Part shown: piece by piece, positions 1 through 9,106 of the stretch
Position numbering within the stretch: position 1 is the stretch's first letter
Layout of the letters: each line of letters opens with the position of its first letter
Made by a program: the position numbers and the translations under genes
Notes under the pieces: generated by a model
Database searches by the model: none
What the model saw: the letters and a program-made list of their open reading frames with translations, nothing else
Told to the model about the DNA's origin: nothing
NCBI GenBank assembly: GCA_947628505.1
Contig: CANRAD010000002.1
Coordinates: forward strand, 1 to 64,000
DNA from: an uncultured Clostridia bacterium
Lineage (GTDB): Bacteria; Bacillota; Clostridia; Christensenellales; Borkfalkiaceae
Reading direction: 5' to 3'
Length of the DNA stretch: 64,000 bases

Positions 1-817
1 GCTCGCCCGCAAGCATTACGGCGGAGAGTATCGCGCCGACATAGCTTTCGAGAAGGTCGCTTCCGAGACCTGCGACGTCGCCTACGTTGTCGCCTACGTT
101 ATCGGCGATCGTGGCGGGGTTGCGGGGATCGTCCTCGGGAATGTGCTCTTCCGTCTTGCCGACGAGGTCCGCGCCCATATCGGCGGCCTTGGTGTAGATA
201 CCGCCGCCCACGCGGTTGAACATGGCTATTATCGAACAGCCGAGGGCATAGCCCGAAAGCGTCATCGTGAAGTTGGTTTTGAGCACGGGTATGCAGACGT
301 TCTTTTCGGTAGCGCCCGAAATTATATCGGCAATCTGACCGCCCTGCGTGCCGCCTATTCCGTAGCCGAACAGAGCAAATACTATTATCGCGCCCAAAAG
401 AGCGAAGCCGGCAACGCAAAGGCCCATAACCGAGCCGCCCTTAAAGGCGACTTTCAATGTTTTGCCGAGGTCGCGGCTTTCGCGCGCCTTGTTGGTTACG
501 CGAACGTTCGCGTAAGTGGCTATTTTCATGCCCACCCAACCGGCGGAAGCGCTCATAACCGCGCCTATAACAAAGGCTATGGCCGCCTGCCAGCTTATAA
601 CAACCAGCACGACCGCCGCCACTACTGCGCCTATTATCGCCACTATCCTGTATTCGTACTTAATGAACGCGTTCGCGCCCGTGCGGATTGCGGATCCTAT
701 TTCCTGCATCCTTTCGGTGCCTTCTTCAAGTTTTTTAACGCTCAGAAAGTTGAATACCGCATAGGCAATCGCGAGAATTATCGCAATGCCGACGATAATC
801 AGAAGAAGTTCCATCAT
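1..817 (-). CDS. hppA: Membrane-bound ion-translocating pyrophosphatase, N-terminal part (runs off the left edge)
   Basis: Integral membrane enzyme that couples hydrolysis of pyrophosphate to pumping of H+ or Na+ out of the cytosol. The 272 codons in the window give a first membrane helix at residues 3-22, further hydrophobic segments near 57-97 and 128-155, and then the family's pyrophosphate-binding signature: KAADMGADLVGKTE at about 209-222 followed by DDPRNPATIADNVGDNVGD at about 229-247. The ATG at 815-817 is preceded by AAGGAG at a normal distance. The residue that separates K+-dependent from K+-independent enzymes lies outside the window, so the coupling ion cannot be called. The gene has its own promoter at 849-877 and is incomplete only because the window ends. 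Confidence 0.95.
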   Translation of the reverse strand, partial: MMELLLIIVGIAIILAIAYAVFNFLSVKKLEEGTERMQEIGSAIRTGANAFIKYEYRIVAIIGAVVAAVVLVVISWQAAIAFVIGAVMSASAGWVGMKIATYANVRVTNKARESRDLGKTLKVAFKGGSVMGLCVAGFALLGAIIVFALFGYGIGGTQGGQIADIISGATEKNVCIPVLKTNFTMTLSGYALGCSIIAMFNRVGGGIYTKAADMGADLVGKTEEHIPEDDPRNPATIADNVGDNVGDVAGLGSDLLESYVGAILSAVMLAGE

Positions 818-848
818 ACGTCAATCTCCTTGATTTTGATTTTACACA

Positions 849-877
849 ATATTATCACATTGCCCGCGAAAAAGCAA
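849..877 (-). promoter_or_regulatory. Sigma-A type promoter of hppA
   Basis: On the minus strand TTGCTT (872-877) and TAATAT (849-854) are separated by exactly 17 bases. The expected start lies about 25 bases before the hppA ATG, leaving room for the AAGGAG site. Confidence 0.6.
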
Positions 878-968
878 TAATGTTGAGATAATTTATTTAT
901 TTTTATGTATTCTCCGCCGTCTGCGTGCGCGCCGACGGCGTTTTTGCCCGCCCGACGGCGCACGAAAC

Positions 969-992
969 AAAAAAACCCGCCTCTCGGGCGGG
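969..992 (-). terminator. Intrinsic terminator of thrC
   Basis: On the minus strand a 6-bp GC stem (976-981 with 987-992, loop of 5) is followed directly by seven T residues (969-975). It starts 11 bases after the thrC stop codon. Confidence 0.85.
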
Positions 993-1003
993 CTGTATTT
1001 TTA

Positions 1004-2488
1004 TTATCTCTCCACGAAAGACAGAACCTCTTCAAACAGCTTTTTGCTGTCGGCCACCTTCGTGAAACGTACGGGTTTATCCCTCAAAGTCAGAAGACTG
1101 CGGGGCACGGCCATGGCCGTCGCGGCGTGCAATCTCTTTATGCCCTTGAAGCTGTCCTTTACGTCGTTGCCCGTTACGGCATACAACACGTCCTGAGGGA
1201 ATTTATAGGGATTGGCCGTGGACACTATAACCATGTTCGTCTTGTCTTTCTTGTTCTTTTCGAACCAATCGAGAGCCACTTTCATCGCGCATCCCGTATG
1301 CGTATCCATAGTGTAGCCTACGTCTATGAACACGTCGTACATGGCCTCCACGCACTCCTCGTCGCTTGCGTATCCGCCGTCGAACACCTCGCGTATGGCC
1401 GCAAGTTCGTCGGAAGTTACGGAATATTTCCCGTCCTTGGAGAGAGCTTTCATTCTCTCGGCGGTGAGCTCAAAGTTTCTTCCGGATATCTCGAAAAGCA
1501 GTCTTTCGAGATTGGACGAGACGAGTATGTCCATGGACGGAGACGTGGTCTTATAAAATTCGCGGCGCGCGTCGTATTCTCCCGTCGCCAAGAAATCCGT
1601 GAGCACCTTGTTGAGATTGGAAGCGCAGTGCAGACGGCGCACGGGCAAGCCCATTCTCTTCGCGTAATACGCGGCGAGAATATTTCCGAAATTGCCCGTG
1701 GGAACGGTGAAATCTATCTCTTCGCCCATACTTATCTGCCCGCCCGAAACGAGATCGAGGTAAGCCGAAAAATAATAGGCTATCTGCGGCGCGAGCCTGC
1801 CGAAATTTATGGAATTGGCCGACGACAGAACAACGCCTTTCTCTTTGAGAACGCGGTTGTATTCCTCGCCGGAAAATATTTCCTTTACGGCGGTCTGACA
1901 ATCGTCGAAATTGCCCTTTACCGCCACGACGTTGACGTTGGAGCCCTCCTGCGTGCACATCTGCAATTTCTGCATCTTCGAAACGCCGTCGTTGGGATAA
2001 AATACCATTATATCCACGCCTTCCGCGTCTTTGAAGCCTTCGAGCGCCGCTTTGCCGGTATCTCCCGAAGTAGCAACGAGAATGAGAACTTTTTCTTTAA
2101 TGCCGCATATATCGCAGCCCTTTCTCAGAAGATAGGGAAGAAGGGTGAGCGCCATATCCTTGAAAGCGCACGTGGGCCCGTGCCAGAGTTCGAGAATATA
2201 CACCCCGTCGTCTATTCTCACGAGGGGAGCGGCGTCGCCGCCTTCGAACTTTGCATAAGCCTTTTCGCACGCCGAAAGAAGCTCTTCTTTGTCGTAATCG
2301 TCGAGATACTTAAAGAGAATTTCGGCCGCGCGCTCGGGATAGCTCATTGAGAGCATACTTTCCAACTCTTCGACGGACACCTCGGGAAACTTCTCCGGAA
2401 CATATAGTCCGCCGTTTTCCGAAAGTCCTTTGACTATGGCGCGTGCGCCCGTTACTTTTTCGCCGCCTCTCGTGCTGACAAAATTCAT
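1004..2488 (-). CDS. thrC: Threonine synthase
   Basis: PLP-dependent enzyme that turns O-phosphohomoserine into threonine, last step of threonine synthesis, cytosolic. The 494 aa length fits the long bacterial class. The N-terminal motif STRGGEKVTGARAIVKGLSENGGLYVP-type opening is family-typical (seen in part at residues 5-30), and the PLP lysine lies in HGPTCAFKDMA (K110). The phosphate-binding glycine-rich stretch ATSGDTGKAAL follows around residue 170. An AAGGCAGG site precedes the ATG. It lies only about 20 bases downstream of an intrinsic terminator that closes the preceding P-loop gene, so it must be read by read-through or from a promoter inside that gene. No other threonine genes are in the window. 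Confidence 0.95.
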   Translation of the reverse strand: MNFVSTRGGEKVTGARAIVKGLSENGGLYVPEKFPEVSVEELESMLSMSYPERAAEILFKYLDDYDKEELLSACEKAYAKFEGGDAAPLVRIDDGVYILELWHGPTCAFKDMALTLLPYLLRKGCDICGIKEKVLILVATSGDTGKAALEGFKDAEGVDIMVFYPNDGVSKMQKLQMCTQEGSNVNVVAVKGNFDDCQTAVKEIFSGEEYNRVLKEKGVVLSSANSINFGRLAPQIAYYFSAYLDLVSGGQISMGEEIDFTVPTGNFGNILAAYYAKRMGLPVRRLHCASNLNKVLTDFLATGEYDARREFYKTTSPSMDILVSSNLERLLFEISGRNFELTAERMKALSKDGKYSVTSDELAAIREVFDGGYASDEECVEAMYDVFIDVGYTMDTHTGCAMKVALDWFEKNKKDKTNMVIVSTANPYKFPQDVLYAVTGNDVKDSFKGIKRLHAATAMAVPRSLLTLRDKPVRFTKVADSKKLFEEVLSFVER

Positions 2489-2508
2489 AGTTTACCTGCC
2501 TTGAATAT

Positions 2509-2536
2509 AAAAAGGCGGCACGAAACACGTGCCGCC
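2509..2536 (-). terminator. Intrinsic terminator between the P-loop gene and thrC
   Basis: A perfect 9-bp stem (2514-2522 with 2528-2536, loop aaaca) is followed on the minus strand by a run of T (2509-2513). It ends about 20 bases before the thrC ATG, leaving no space for a promoter between terminator and thrC. Confidence 0.8.
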
Positions 2537-2550
2537 CGCATTTTGCGATT

Positions 2551-2958
2551 TCAGACGTATTTTTTCACGAAGTCGGGAAGTCCCTCTTCTTCGCAACTGC
2601 ACGTAATTGTTATGGTTATATTATTGTCCGCCGCAACCTTGTCGAGCATATAGAATATGCCGCCGAGCTCGGAAATGCCCTTGCCCGTGATGCGGGAAAG
2701 ACCGTCCACGTATATGTATTCGTGATCGCTGTTGCAAGCCGCCACGCCTTTGACAAACCCGCAGAGCGCCTCTTCGCCCACCACCTGATAATCGGAAGTA
2801 TCGATAAACCTGACGCTGCGGGTAAGGTCATACATACATCTTTTGTTGTCGGTTATGAAAACGCTCAAACCCTTGGCGTCTTTGGCGTTTGCGTTCGCCG
2901 CGTCGATGAGTTGTTTGGTTTTCCCCGTTCCCTTAGGTCCGTAGATAATTTTAATCAT
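2551..2958 (-). CDS. Small P-loop ATP-binding protein of unknown function
   Basis: 135 aa protein with a Walker A loop at the very N-terminus, GPKGTGKTKQ (residues 7-16), and a hydrophobic strand ending in acid, EYIYVDGLSR (about 80-89), that could serve as Walker B. It is too short for a full kinase or AAA domain with a lid. No membrane segment or signal peptide is visible. Similar short P-loop proteins are annotated in Clostridia only as ATP-binding proteins; I do not know a function. A strong AGGAGG site lies just before the ATG, and a TATAAT (2978-2983, minus strand) with a poor -35 sits upstream. It is transcribed in the same direction as thrC but separated from it by a terminator. Confidence 0.8.
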   Translation of the reverse strand: MIKIIYGPKGTGKTKQLIDAANANAKDAKGLSVFITDNKRCMYDLTRSVRFIDTSDYQVVGEEALCGFVKGVAACNSDHEYIYVDGLSRITGKGISELGGIFYMLDKVAADNNITITITCSCEEEGLPDFVKKYV

Positions 2959-3068
2959 GAAAATCCTCCTGATAAGTATTATACTTACTGTCTATTACAT
3001 TTTAACAGTAATCCGGCGGAATTTCAATACTTTAACTCAAATTTTTTGCAAATTTATTAAAAAGCGCG

Positions 3069-4271
3069 TTATACCGTTTCCGCGGCAAACTCGGCTATTC
3101 TCTTCAAGCCTTCTTTCATTTCTTCGGGAGCGAGAGCATACGAAAGCCTTATAGCCGAATCGTCTCCGAAACATACGCCGGGAGTTACCGCCACTTTCTT
3201 TTCCGTCAACAGAAGGTCAGCTATCTGCATGCTGCTCTCCAATTTTACTCCCTTATAAGTTTTGCCGTAAAGTCCGCAGACTATAAGCATTACGTAAAAC
3301 GCGCCGTCGGGACGAACGTATGAAAGGCCGAGGTCTTTATATCCGGAAAGAACGGATATCATCTCCTCTCTTCTCGCCTTGAACGCCGCGACCATTTCCT
3401 CCACGGGCTTCTGATCGCCGTCGAGGGCGGCAATGGCGGCATACTGCGTCATCGTGTTGACGTTGGAAGTGGAATGGCTCTGGAAAGAAGCTATGGCCTT
3501 GGCTATATTTTCGGCGCAAGCGAGATAGCCGAGACGCCAACCCGTCATCGCATAGGATTTGGAAACGCCGTTGACTACTATGGTGAGTTCTTTCATCGCG
3601 GGAGAAACCGAGGCGATGGAGAAATGCTTTTCGCCCGTATATATGAGTTTTTCGTATATCTCGTCGGAGAGCACTACCACGCCGTGCTTTTCGCAGACGG
3701 CGGCAATCGCGCGTATCTCCGCTTCGGAATACACCGCGCCCGTAGGGTTGGACGGGGTGTTGAATATTAACATTTTGGTCTTGGGAGTTATCGCGCTTTC
3801 GAGTTGAGCGGGCGTCATCTTATAGCCGCTCTCCCTCGTCGTCTCCACGAAAACCGGTACTCCGCCGCAACTTTTAACGACTTCCGGATATGTCAGCCAA
3901 TAGGGCGAAGGAATAATCACCTCGTCGCCGTCATCGACGACGGCGAATACGGCGTTGAATATCGAATGTTTTGCGCCGTTCGAAACAATTACCTGCGAGG
4001 GAGAATAATCGAGGCCGTTTTCCTCTTTCAGCTTGCGGCACACGGACTTTCTCAAAGCCGGCAGTCCCGCCGCCGCAACGTATTTGGTATAGCCCTTGTC
4101 CAATGCGTCTTTGGCCGCTTCGACTATGTGGGCGGGCGTGTCGAAATCCGGCTCGCCGACGCCGAAGTTTATCACTTTTTCTCCGGCCGCTTTCAGCTCG
4201 TTTGCCTTTGCCGAAATGGCAAGCGTCATGCTGGGCGCGATCGCCGCAACTTTACGGGAAACTTTAATCAT
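3069..4271 (-). CDS. aspC: Aspartate aminotransferase (class I/II fold-type I)
   Basis: PLP enzyme that moves the amino group between aspartate and 2-oxoglutarate; cytosolic. Family marks in order: NFGVGEPDFDTP (about 35-46), NTPSNPTGA with the cofactor-contacting asparagine (about N175), DEIYEKL (203-209), and the PLP lysine in GVSKSYAMTGWR (K238). Length 400 aa is normal for the 1-beta/1-gamma group (AspB/AspC of Bacillota). The ATG at 4269-4271 was chosen because GAGGAGG lies 5 bases upstream of it; an earlier in-frame start would place that site inside the coding region. Other class I aminotransferases (tyrosine, alanine) share these motifs, so substrate is a family-level call. It has its own promoter. 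Confidence 0.88.
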   Translation of the reverse strand: MIKVSRKVAAIAPSMTLAISAKANELKAAGEKVINFGVGEPDFDTPAHIVEAAKDALDKGYTKYVAAAGLPALRKSVCRKLKEENGLDYSPSQVIVSNGAKHSIFNAVFAVVDDGDEVIIPSPYWLTYPEVVKSCGGVPVFVETTRESGYKMTPAQLESAITPKTKMLIFNTPSNPTGAVYSEAEIRAIAAVCEKHGVVVLSDEIYEKLIYTGEKHFSIASVSPAMKELTIVVNGVSKSYAMTGWRLGYLACAENIAKAIASFQSHSTSNVNTMTQYAAIAALDGDQKPVEEMVAAFKARREEMISVLSGYKDLGLSYVRPDGAFYVMLIVCGLYGKTYKGVKLESSMQIADLLLTEKKVAVTPGVCFGDDSAIRLSYALAPEEMKEGLKRIAEFAAETV

Positions 4272-4313
4272 AATTCCTCCTCGGTTCAATAAGTGAGACC
4301 GTTCTCGATTTTG

Positions 4314-4343
4314 ATTATACTATAACGGGCGCGCGCTTGGCAA
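4314..4343 (-). promoter_or_regulatory. Promoter of the aspartate aminotransferase gene
   Basis: Minus-strand TTGCCA (4338-4343) and TATAAT (4314-4319), spacer 18. Confidence 0.65.
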
Positions 4344-4404
4344 ATATATGTAAAAATTTCTCGCGCGCAACGTTTTTTGTTAATAGTTAAAAATATTTTG
4401 ACAG

Positions 4405-4433
4405 AAAAAAACCTCTCCGCCGCGGCGGAGAGG
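4405..4433 (-). terminator. Intrinsic terminator of the KDPG aldolase gene
   Basis: Long GC-rich inverted repeat CCTCTCCGCCGCGGCGGAGAGG (4412-4433, nearly perfect) followed on the minus strand by seven T residues (4405-4411). It begins 17 bases after the stop codon. Confidence 0.9.
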
Positions 4434-4450
4434 AGTTTTGTTTTGAATTT

Positions 4451-5065
4451 TTAACCGACGAGTTCGACGGCCGCCTTGGTTTTGGCCTTTATCTCCTCGG
4501 GAGTGCCGCTCATCATCCAGCTTCCGCCGCACGCTATTATCTTGTCGTATGCAAGATATTCGAGAATATTGTCGGCGTTTATGCCGCCCGTGGGCATGAT
4601 GCGAAGATAGGGGAACGCCGCGCATATGGCCTTGATGGTTTTAAGTCCGCCGTAATTGGAAGCGGGGAAGAATTTGAGGGTGGTAAGGCCCTTCGCAATC
4701 GCCGCCATGGCCTCGGTGGGAGTTACTATGCCGGGAAGATAGAGCATGTCGTGCTCCTTGCAGCAATCCGCAACTTCCTCCGAAAAACCGGGAGAAACTA
4801 TGAATTTCGAACCTACGGCTATTGCCTTTTCGCACTGCTCGCGGTTGATTACGGTGCCTGCGCCCACAAGCATCTGGGGGAACTTCTTCACGGTGAGAGC
4901 TATGGCCTCGGCCGCGCACTCCGTGCGGAACGTTATCTCCGCGCAAGGCAGTCCGCCGTCTACGAGAGCCTGCATCTTGGGAAGAGTTTCCTCTATGCTG
5001 TTAAGCACAACTACGGGCACTATCTTAGTCTGTTTGATTTTTTCAATCAGTTGTTCCTGTGTCAT
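4451..5065 (-). CDS. eda: 2-keto-3-deoxy-6-phosphogluconate (KDPG/KHG) aldolase
   Basis: Class I aldolase that splits KDPG into pyruvate and glyceraldehyde 3-phosphate. The 204 aa TIM barrel has the expected catalytic glutamate in CAEITFRT (E43) and the Schiff-base lysine in TTLKFFPAS (K131). The GAGT motif (VGAGTV) and the phosphate-binding PTGGIN near the C-terminus are also present. It has its own promoter and terminator, so it is a single-gene unit. The uronate genes uxaC, uxaA, uxaB and a probable KDG kinase lie about 55 kb to the right; this aldolase would complete their pathway, an inference from function rather than from proximity. Confidence 0.93.
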   Translation of the reverse strand: MTQEQLIEKIKQTKIVPVVVLNSIEETLPKMQALVDGGLPCAEITFRTECAAEAIALTVKKFPQMLVGAGTVINREQCEKAIAVGSKFIVSPGFSEEVADCCKEHDMLYLPGIVTPTEAMAAIAKGLTTLKFFPASNYGGLKTIKAICAAFPYLRIMPTGGINADNILEYLAYDKIIACGGSWMMSGTPEEIKAKTKAAVELVG

Positions 5066-5104
5066 TTTATTTTTCCTCCGAAAGGTTTTATTTTTACGTC
5101 AATC

Positions 5105-5133
5105 ATTATATCACGTTCGATTTCGGAAATCAA
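5105..5133 (-). promoter_or_regulatory. Promoter of eda
   Basis: Minus-strand TTGATT (5128-5133) and TATAAT (5105-5110), spacer 17. It lies in the short gap after the cysK stop codon and makes eda independent of cysK. Confidence 0.7.
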
Positions 5134-5151
5134 TAGCGGCGAAGAAAATTT

Positions 5152-6078
5152 TTATTCGGCGAAAAGTCCGCACGAAAGATATCTCTCCCCTCCGTCGGGG
5201 AAAACAACAACTATGTTCTTGTTTTTGTTCTCTTCGAGCATCGCAAGCCGAGTTGCGGCGCAGAGAGCCGCTCCCGAGGATATGCCCCCGAGAATACCCT
5301 CGCACGCGGCGAGTTCTCTTGCGGCCGCGCGCGCTTCGTTTGTTCCGACTCTCAATATGCCGTCGAAGACGGACGTGTCCGCCGTCTTGGGAATAAAGCC
5401 CGCGCCTATGCCCTGAATTCCGTGCGCGCCGGCCGTCCCGCCCGAGAGAACGGGACTTTCGTAAGGCTCGACCGCATACGCCTTTATCGCGGGATTCACG
5501 CTCTTCAAATAAGCGCCCGCTCCCGAGAGCGTTCCGCCCGTGCCGACGCCCGCGACGAGAATATCCGCCTTGCCTCCGAGCGCCTCGCTTATCTCCGGTC
5601 CCGTAGTGCAAAAATGCGCCCGCGGATTGGCCGGATTGGTAAATTGTCCGAGGATAACCGAGCCTTCGGAGGAGTTCTTTATCTCTTCCGCGCGGGCTAT
5701 TGCGCCCTTCATACCGAGTTGCCCGGGAGTAAGAACGAGTTCGGCGCCGTATGCTTTTACGAGCGCTCTCCTCTCGGCGCTCATCGTGTCCGGCATGACA
5801 ATAACGACTTTATATCCGCGCGAGACGCCTATTGCCGCCAAGGCTATGCCCGTGTTTCCGGACGTGGGCTCTATTATGACGCCGCCCTTTTTGAGAACGC
5901 CGCGCGCTTCGGCGTCGTCTATCATGAATTTCGCCGTTCTGTCCTTTACGGAACCGGCGGGATTGAAATATTCGAGCTTTGCGAATATCGAAGCAAAAAC
6001 GCCCTTTTTCAGCATATATTCGTTCAATTTCAAAAGCGGCGTTTTTCCGACAAGCTCGGAAACAGAATTATAATACAT
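5152..6078 (-). CDS. cysK: Cysteine synthase (O-acetylserine sulfhydrylase)
   Basis: PLP enzyme joining O-acetylserine and sulfide to make cysteine, cytosolic. Key motifs: the PLP lysine in NPAGSVKDR near residue 45, the substrate loop PTSGNTGIAL (about 71-80), and the phosphate-binding GVGTGGTLSG near 173-182. Length (308 aa) is normal. Two starts are possible: ATG at 6076-6078 and an in-frame TTG three codons earlier (6085-6087); neither has a strong ribosome binding site (only GAAAG). I prefer the ATG. It begins about 32 bases after the prfA stop, so it is probably the last gene of an rpmE-DUF1385/prmC-prfA-cysK run, translated by coupling. Confidence 0.92.
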   Translation of the reverse strand: MYYNSVSELVGKTPLLKLNEYMLKKGVFASIFAKLEYFNPAGSVKDRTAKFMIDDAEARGVLKKGGVIIEPTSGNTGIALAAIGVSRGYKVVIVMPDTMSAERRALVKAYGAELVLTPGQLGMKGAIARAEEIKNSSEGSVILGQFTNPANPRAHFCTTGPEISEALGGKADILVAGVGTGGTLSGAGAYLKSVNPAIKAYAVEPYESPVLSGGTAGAHGIQGIGAGFIPKTADTSVFDGILRVGTNEARAAARELAACEGILGGISSGAALCAATRLAMLEENKNKNIVVVFPDGGERYLSCGLFAE

Positions 6079-6110
6079 ATCTTTCAAATTATATTTCGCG
6101 CGCTGCGCGT

Positions 6111-7187
6111 TTATTCTTCTCCCGATAAAATCGCCTCGCGCTCCGCAACCGACAGAGCTTCTATCATTCCGTCTATGTCTCCCATAATGAACGAATCGAG
6201 GGAATAGAGCGACAAGCCTATCCGATGATCGGTAACTCTCCCCTGCGGAAAGTTGTACGTCCTTATTCTCTCGCTCCTGTCTCCCCTGCCGACGAGCGAT
6301 TTCCTGTGCGCGTCGTACTCGTTGCGGTTGCGCGAATTGTAGTAATCGTATAACCTCGAACGCAGAACTTTGAAAGCCTTGTCCTTGTTTTTAAGCTGGC
6401 TTCTCTCGTCCTGACACGTTACCACTATCCCCGTGGGGAAATGGGTTATTCTTATCGCCGTCTCGGTTTTGTTGACTTTCTGTCCGCCCGCGCCCGAAGA
6501 GCGGTATACGTCCACTCTTATGTCCTCGTCGCGTATTTCGACTTCCACGTCCTCGGCCTCGGGGAGAACGGCCACCGTGGCGGTTGAGGTGTGCACTCTG
6601 CCCTGCGACTCCGTTTCGGGAACGCGTTGAACGCGGTGCACGCCGCTTTCGAATTTAAGCTGCTTATAGGCGCCTTTGCCGTTTATATTCAGAACTATTT
6701 CTTTTATGCCGCCCAATTCGGTATCGCTTCTGTCGACTTCCTCCACTTTAAGGCGGTGGCGTTCGCAGTAATTGAGATACATTCTGAACAGCTCGTAAGC
6801 GAACAGCGCCGCCTCCTCGCCGCCTGCGCCCGCGCGGATTTCGAGTATGCAGTTTCTGTCGTCGTTCTTGTCCTTGGGGAGAAGCAATATTCTGAGTTCG
6901 TCTTTAAGCGCGGCGAGTTTTTCCGAGCATTGCGCGGCCTCGTCGGAAAAAAGATTGCGCATCTCCTCGTCGCTCTCGCCCGAGGCGGCCTCTTCCGCCG
7001 CTTTCATCTGCCTCTCGATTTCCATATATTCCGCATATTTTTCGGCCGTTTCGGCTATTTCCGCGCCGGCCTTGGCAATCTGAGCATAGCGCGCCGCGTC
7101 GTTTACGACTTCCGGCGAACTCAGCTCTTCCGAAAGGGCGATATACCTCTTGTATATGCCCTCCAACTTTTCCATCATTTTATCCAT
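6111..7187 (-). CDS. prfA: Peptide chain release factor 1
   Basis: Reads UAA and UAG stop codons on the ribosome and releases the finished protein. The GGQ tripeptide that reaches the peptidyl transferase centre is at residues 234-236 ([11 protein letters not shown]), and the stop-reading tripeptide is of the RF1 type, P-E-T at 190-192 in [10 protein letters not shown]. Length 358 aa matches RF1. The GGQ glutamine is methylated by PrmC, and a PrmC domain is encoded immediately upstream (14 bases away). Start chosen at 7185-7187 with an AGGTG site four bases upstream. Confidence 0.97.
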   Translation of the reverse strand: MDKMMEKLEGIYKRYIALSEELSSPEVVNDAARYAQIAKAGAEIAETAEKYAEYMEIERQMKAAEEAASGESDEEMRNLFSDEAAQCSEKLAALKDELRILLLPKDKNDDRNCILEIRAGAGGEEAALFAYELFRMYLNYCERHRLKVEEVDRSDTELGGIKEIVLNINGKGAYKQLKFESGVHRVQRVPETESQGRVHTSTATVAVLPEAEDVEVEIRDEDIRVDVYRSSGAGGQKVNKTETAIRITHFPTGIVVTCQDERSQLKNKDKAFKVLRSRLYDYYNSRNRNEYDAHRKSLVGRGDRSERIRTYNFPQGRVTDHRIGLSLYSLDSFIMGDIDGMIEALSVAEREAILSGEE

Positions 7188-7200
7188 ACCGCACCTCGGC

Positions 7201-9051
7201 TCAGAACACTATTTTTACGAATCTGTCCGTACCGGCGAGATCTTTCATAACTATGGCGTATTCGCGCTTTTTGAAGAGCTGCAATACCGCTTCGGTCTGT
7301 CCTTCGCCGCACTCCATTATGAGCATTCCGTCTTTTGCGAGATAGCTTTTCACTTCTTTTGCTATGGTCCGATAAAAATCGAGGCCGTCGTCGCCGCCGT
7401 CAAGCGCCACGCGGGGCTCGTACTCGCGCACTTCGCGCTGGATATAAGGTATTTCCCCGCTCTTTATGTAAGGCGGGTTGCAGACTATTATGTCGAATCT
7501 GCCGCGCACGGAAGTAAACATATCGCTCAGCACGAAATTCACGTCAACGCCGTTCAACGACGCGTTCTCGCGGGCCAACATGAGGGCGGCGTCGGAGACG
7601 TCGGCTCCCGTAACTTTCACTCCCTTATCTGCGCACGCCTTGGCTACCGCCACGGCTATACAGCCCGAACCCGTGCACATATCCAGCACTTTCGCACCGT
7701 TTTCAACGCTTTTTATCACGGTCTCCGCAAGCAGTTCCGTTTCGGGGCGGGGTATGAGCACGCGCTCGTCTACCTTTATCTTTACGCCGCAGAAATCGGT
7801 GTCGCCCATTATATACCAGAGCGGTCTGCCGGTCAGTCTCTCCCTTACCAATTCGTCTATCTTTTTGCTCTCGGACGGCTTGACGCTCGGCCTTGAAGCG
7901 AGTTCGCTTCTCTTTATCCCGAGAGTTATGCTGTATATCCATTCGGCGTCGCTTTCGTCTATACCGTTTTCCGCAAACTGTTTTTTGGTCTCTTCGAGCA
8001 TTTTCGAAAGCACGCCGCCCGTTATAAACGAAGTTTCGGGCACGGAAGGATCCGCGTCCATTTCGAGTACTTTTTCAAAAGCGGCTATGGCGACTTCGAG
8101 CATATCCTCGTCCGGCTCGCGCGTTGTGAGCGTCTTTTGGATGAGCATTCCGGGGGCTTTGAACACGGCTGCGAACCTGTTCTCGAATTTGGAAAAAAAT
8201 CTCAGAAGTTCATAAGATATTCCGGCGATGACCGGCAGGAGCACGAGTTCTATGCCGAGGCGCGCCAGAAAATTCAACGCCGGATTGAGATTTGCGTGCA
8301 GCCACACGTCGAGTATGCCCCACGTTACAAGGGAAAGCACGAGGACGTTTATAAGTATCACTATAAAGAGAAAAGAAGTGCCGCACCTGTCGTGAATACG
8401 CGAAGCGTTTTTCACGCTCTCCGGCGTCAAGGGCATTCCGTGTTCGTAGGCGTTTATCGTCTTGTGCTCGGCGCCGTGGTATTTATACAGTCTCCGTATG
8501 TCCTTGAAAACAAGTATAATCGAGAGATACAGAATAAAAATCAGGAATTTTATCACTCCCCACAGCACGTATTTCCACACTCCGCCGTGCGCGGTTGCGA
8601 GCGCCGGGAAAGAGGGTATGAGCCATAAATCGGTTATTATCCTCGGCAAAAACATGAATAGCGCCAGCGCGATAATTACGCCGAGACAAACCGAGATGAC
8701 TGAAACGACGTCCATTACGCTTATCTTCATCTTTTGGGCGAGCCAGCCGGAGACCTTTCCGCCCTCGTCCTCGTCGTCCCCGTACACTTTCGCGGAGCGC
8801 ATGAGAACGCGCGTGCCCCGCACGAGCGAAGATACGAGATTTACTATGCCGCGGACGAACGGGATTTTCGACGCGCGCTTTACGCCTTCGGAGACGTGAA
8901 GGCGCTTTGCCTCTATCTGAATATTGCCGTCGGGATCGCGCACGGCGCAAGCCGTGCACGTCTTGCCCATCATCATCACGCCTTCCATGACGGCCTGACC
9001 GCCTATATATGTGCCGCATTTGCGGTTTTTACGCTTATTTTCCTCTGCCAT
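7201..9051 (-). CDS. prmC: Fusion of a DUF1385 membrane protein and PrmC release-factor glutamine methyltransferase
   Basis: One 616 aa reading frame carries two families. Residues about 10-310 are a DUF1385 (YqhQ-like) membrane protein: [14 protein letters not shown] at 16-29, the conserved [13 protein letters not shown] at 191-203, and hydrophobic segments near 115-138, 160-183, 225-247 and 265-285. Residues about 330-616 are PrmC, which methylates the GGQ glutamine of release factors: RPETELLAE at 435-443, the SAM-binding [10 protein letters not shown] at 457-466 and the catalytic NPPY at 525-528. No stop or start signal separates the halves. Its target prfA follows 14 bases later. The DUF1385 half has no assigned function. 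The fusion would anchor a normally soluble methyltransferase to the membrane. Confidence 0.9.
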   Translation of the reverse strand: MAEENKRKNRKCGTYIGGQAVMEGVMMMGKTCTACAVRDPDGNIQIEAKRLHVSEGVKRASKIPFVRGIVNLVSSLVRGTRVLMRSAKVYGDDEDEGGKVSGWLAQKMKISVMDVVSVISVCLGVIIALALFMFLPRIITDLWLIPSFPALATAHGGVWKYVLWGVIKFLIFILYLSIILVFKDIRRLYKYHGAEHKTINAYEHGMPLTPESVKNASRIHDRCGTSFLFIVILINVLVLSLVTWGILDVWLHANLNPALNFLARLGIELVLLPVIAGISYELLRFFSKFENRFAAVFKAPGMLIQKTLTTREPDEDMLEVAIAAFEKVLEMDADPSVPETSFITGGVLSKMLEETKKQFAENGIDESDAEWIYSITLGIKRSELASRPSVKPSESKKIDELVRERLTGRPLWYIMGDTDFCGVKIKVDERVLIPRPETELLAETVIKSVENGAKVLDMCTGSGCIAVAVAKACADKGVKVTGADVSDAALMLARENASLNGVDVNFVLSDMFTSVRGRFDIIVCNPPYIKSGEIPYIQREVREYEPRVALDGGDDGLDFYRTIAKEVKSYLAKDGMLIMECGEGQTEAVLQLFKKREYAIVMKDLAGTDRFVKIVF

Positions 9052-9077
9052 GATTCCTCGAAATCAAAAACGTTTTC

Positions 9078-9102
9078 AAAAAAAGCGGCTCTTTGAGCCG
9101 CT
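9078..9102 (-). terminator. Intrinsic terminator after rpmE
   Basis: Minus-strand stem AGCGGCTC/GAGCCGCT with a short loop (9084-9102) followed by seven T residues (9078-9084). It lies between rpmE and the DUF1385-PrmC gene, so only part of the rpmE transcripts should continue. Confidence 0.8.
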
Positions 9103-9106
9103 CTTT

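Noticed and set aside
905-2350. Long plus-strand open frame opposite thrC (481 codons)
   Set aside because: Antisense shadow of thrC: no ribosome binding site, no recognisable protein, and its composition follows from the codon bias of the real gene.
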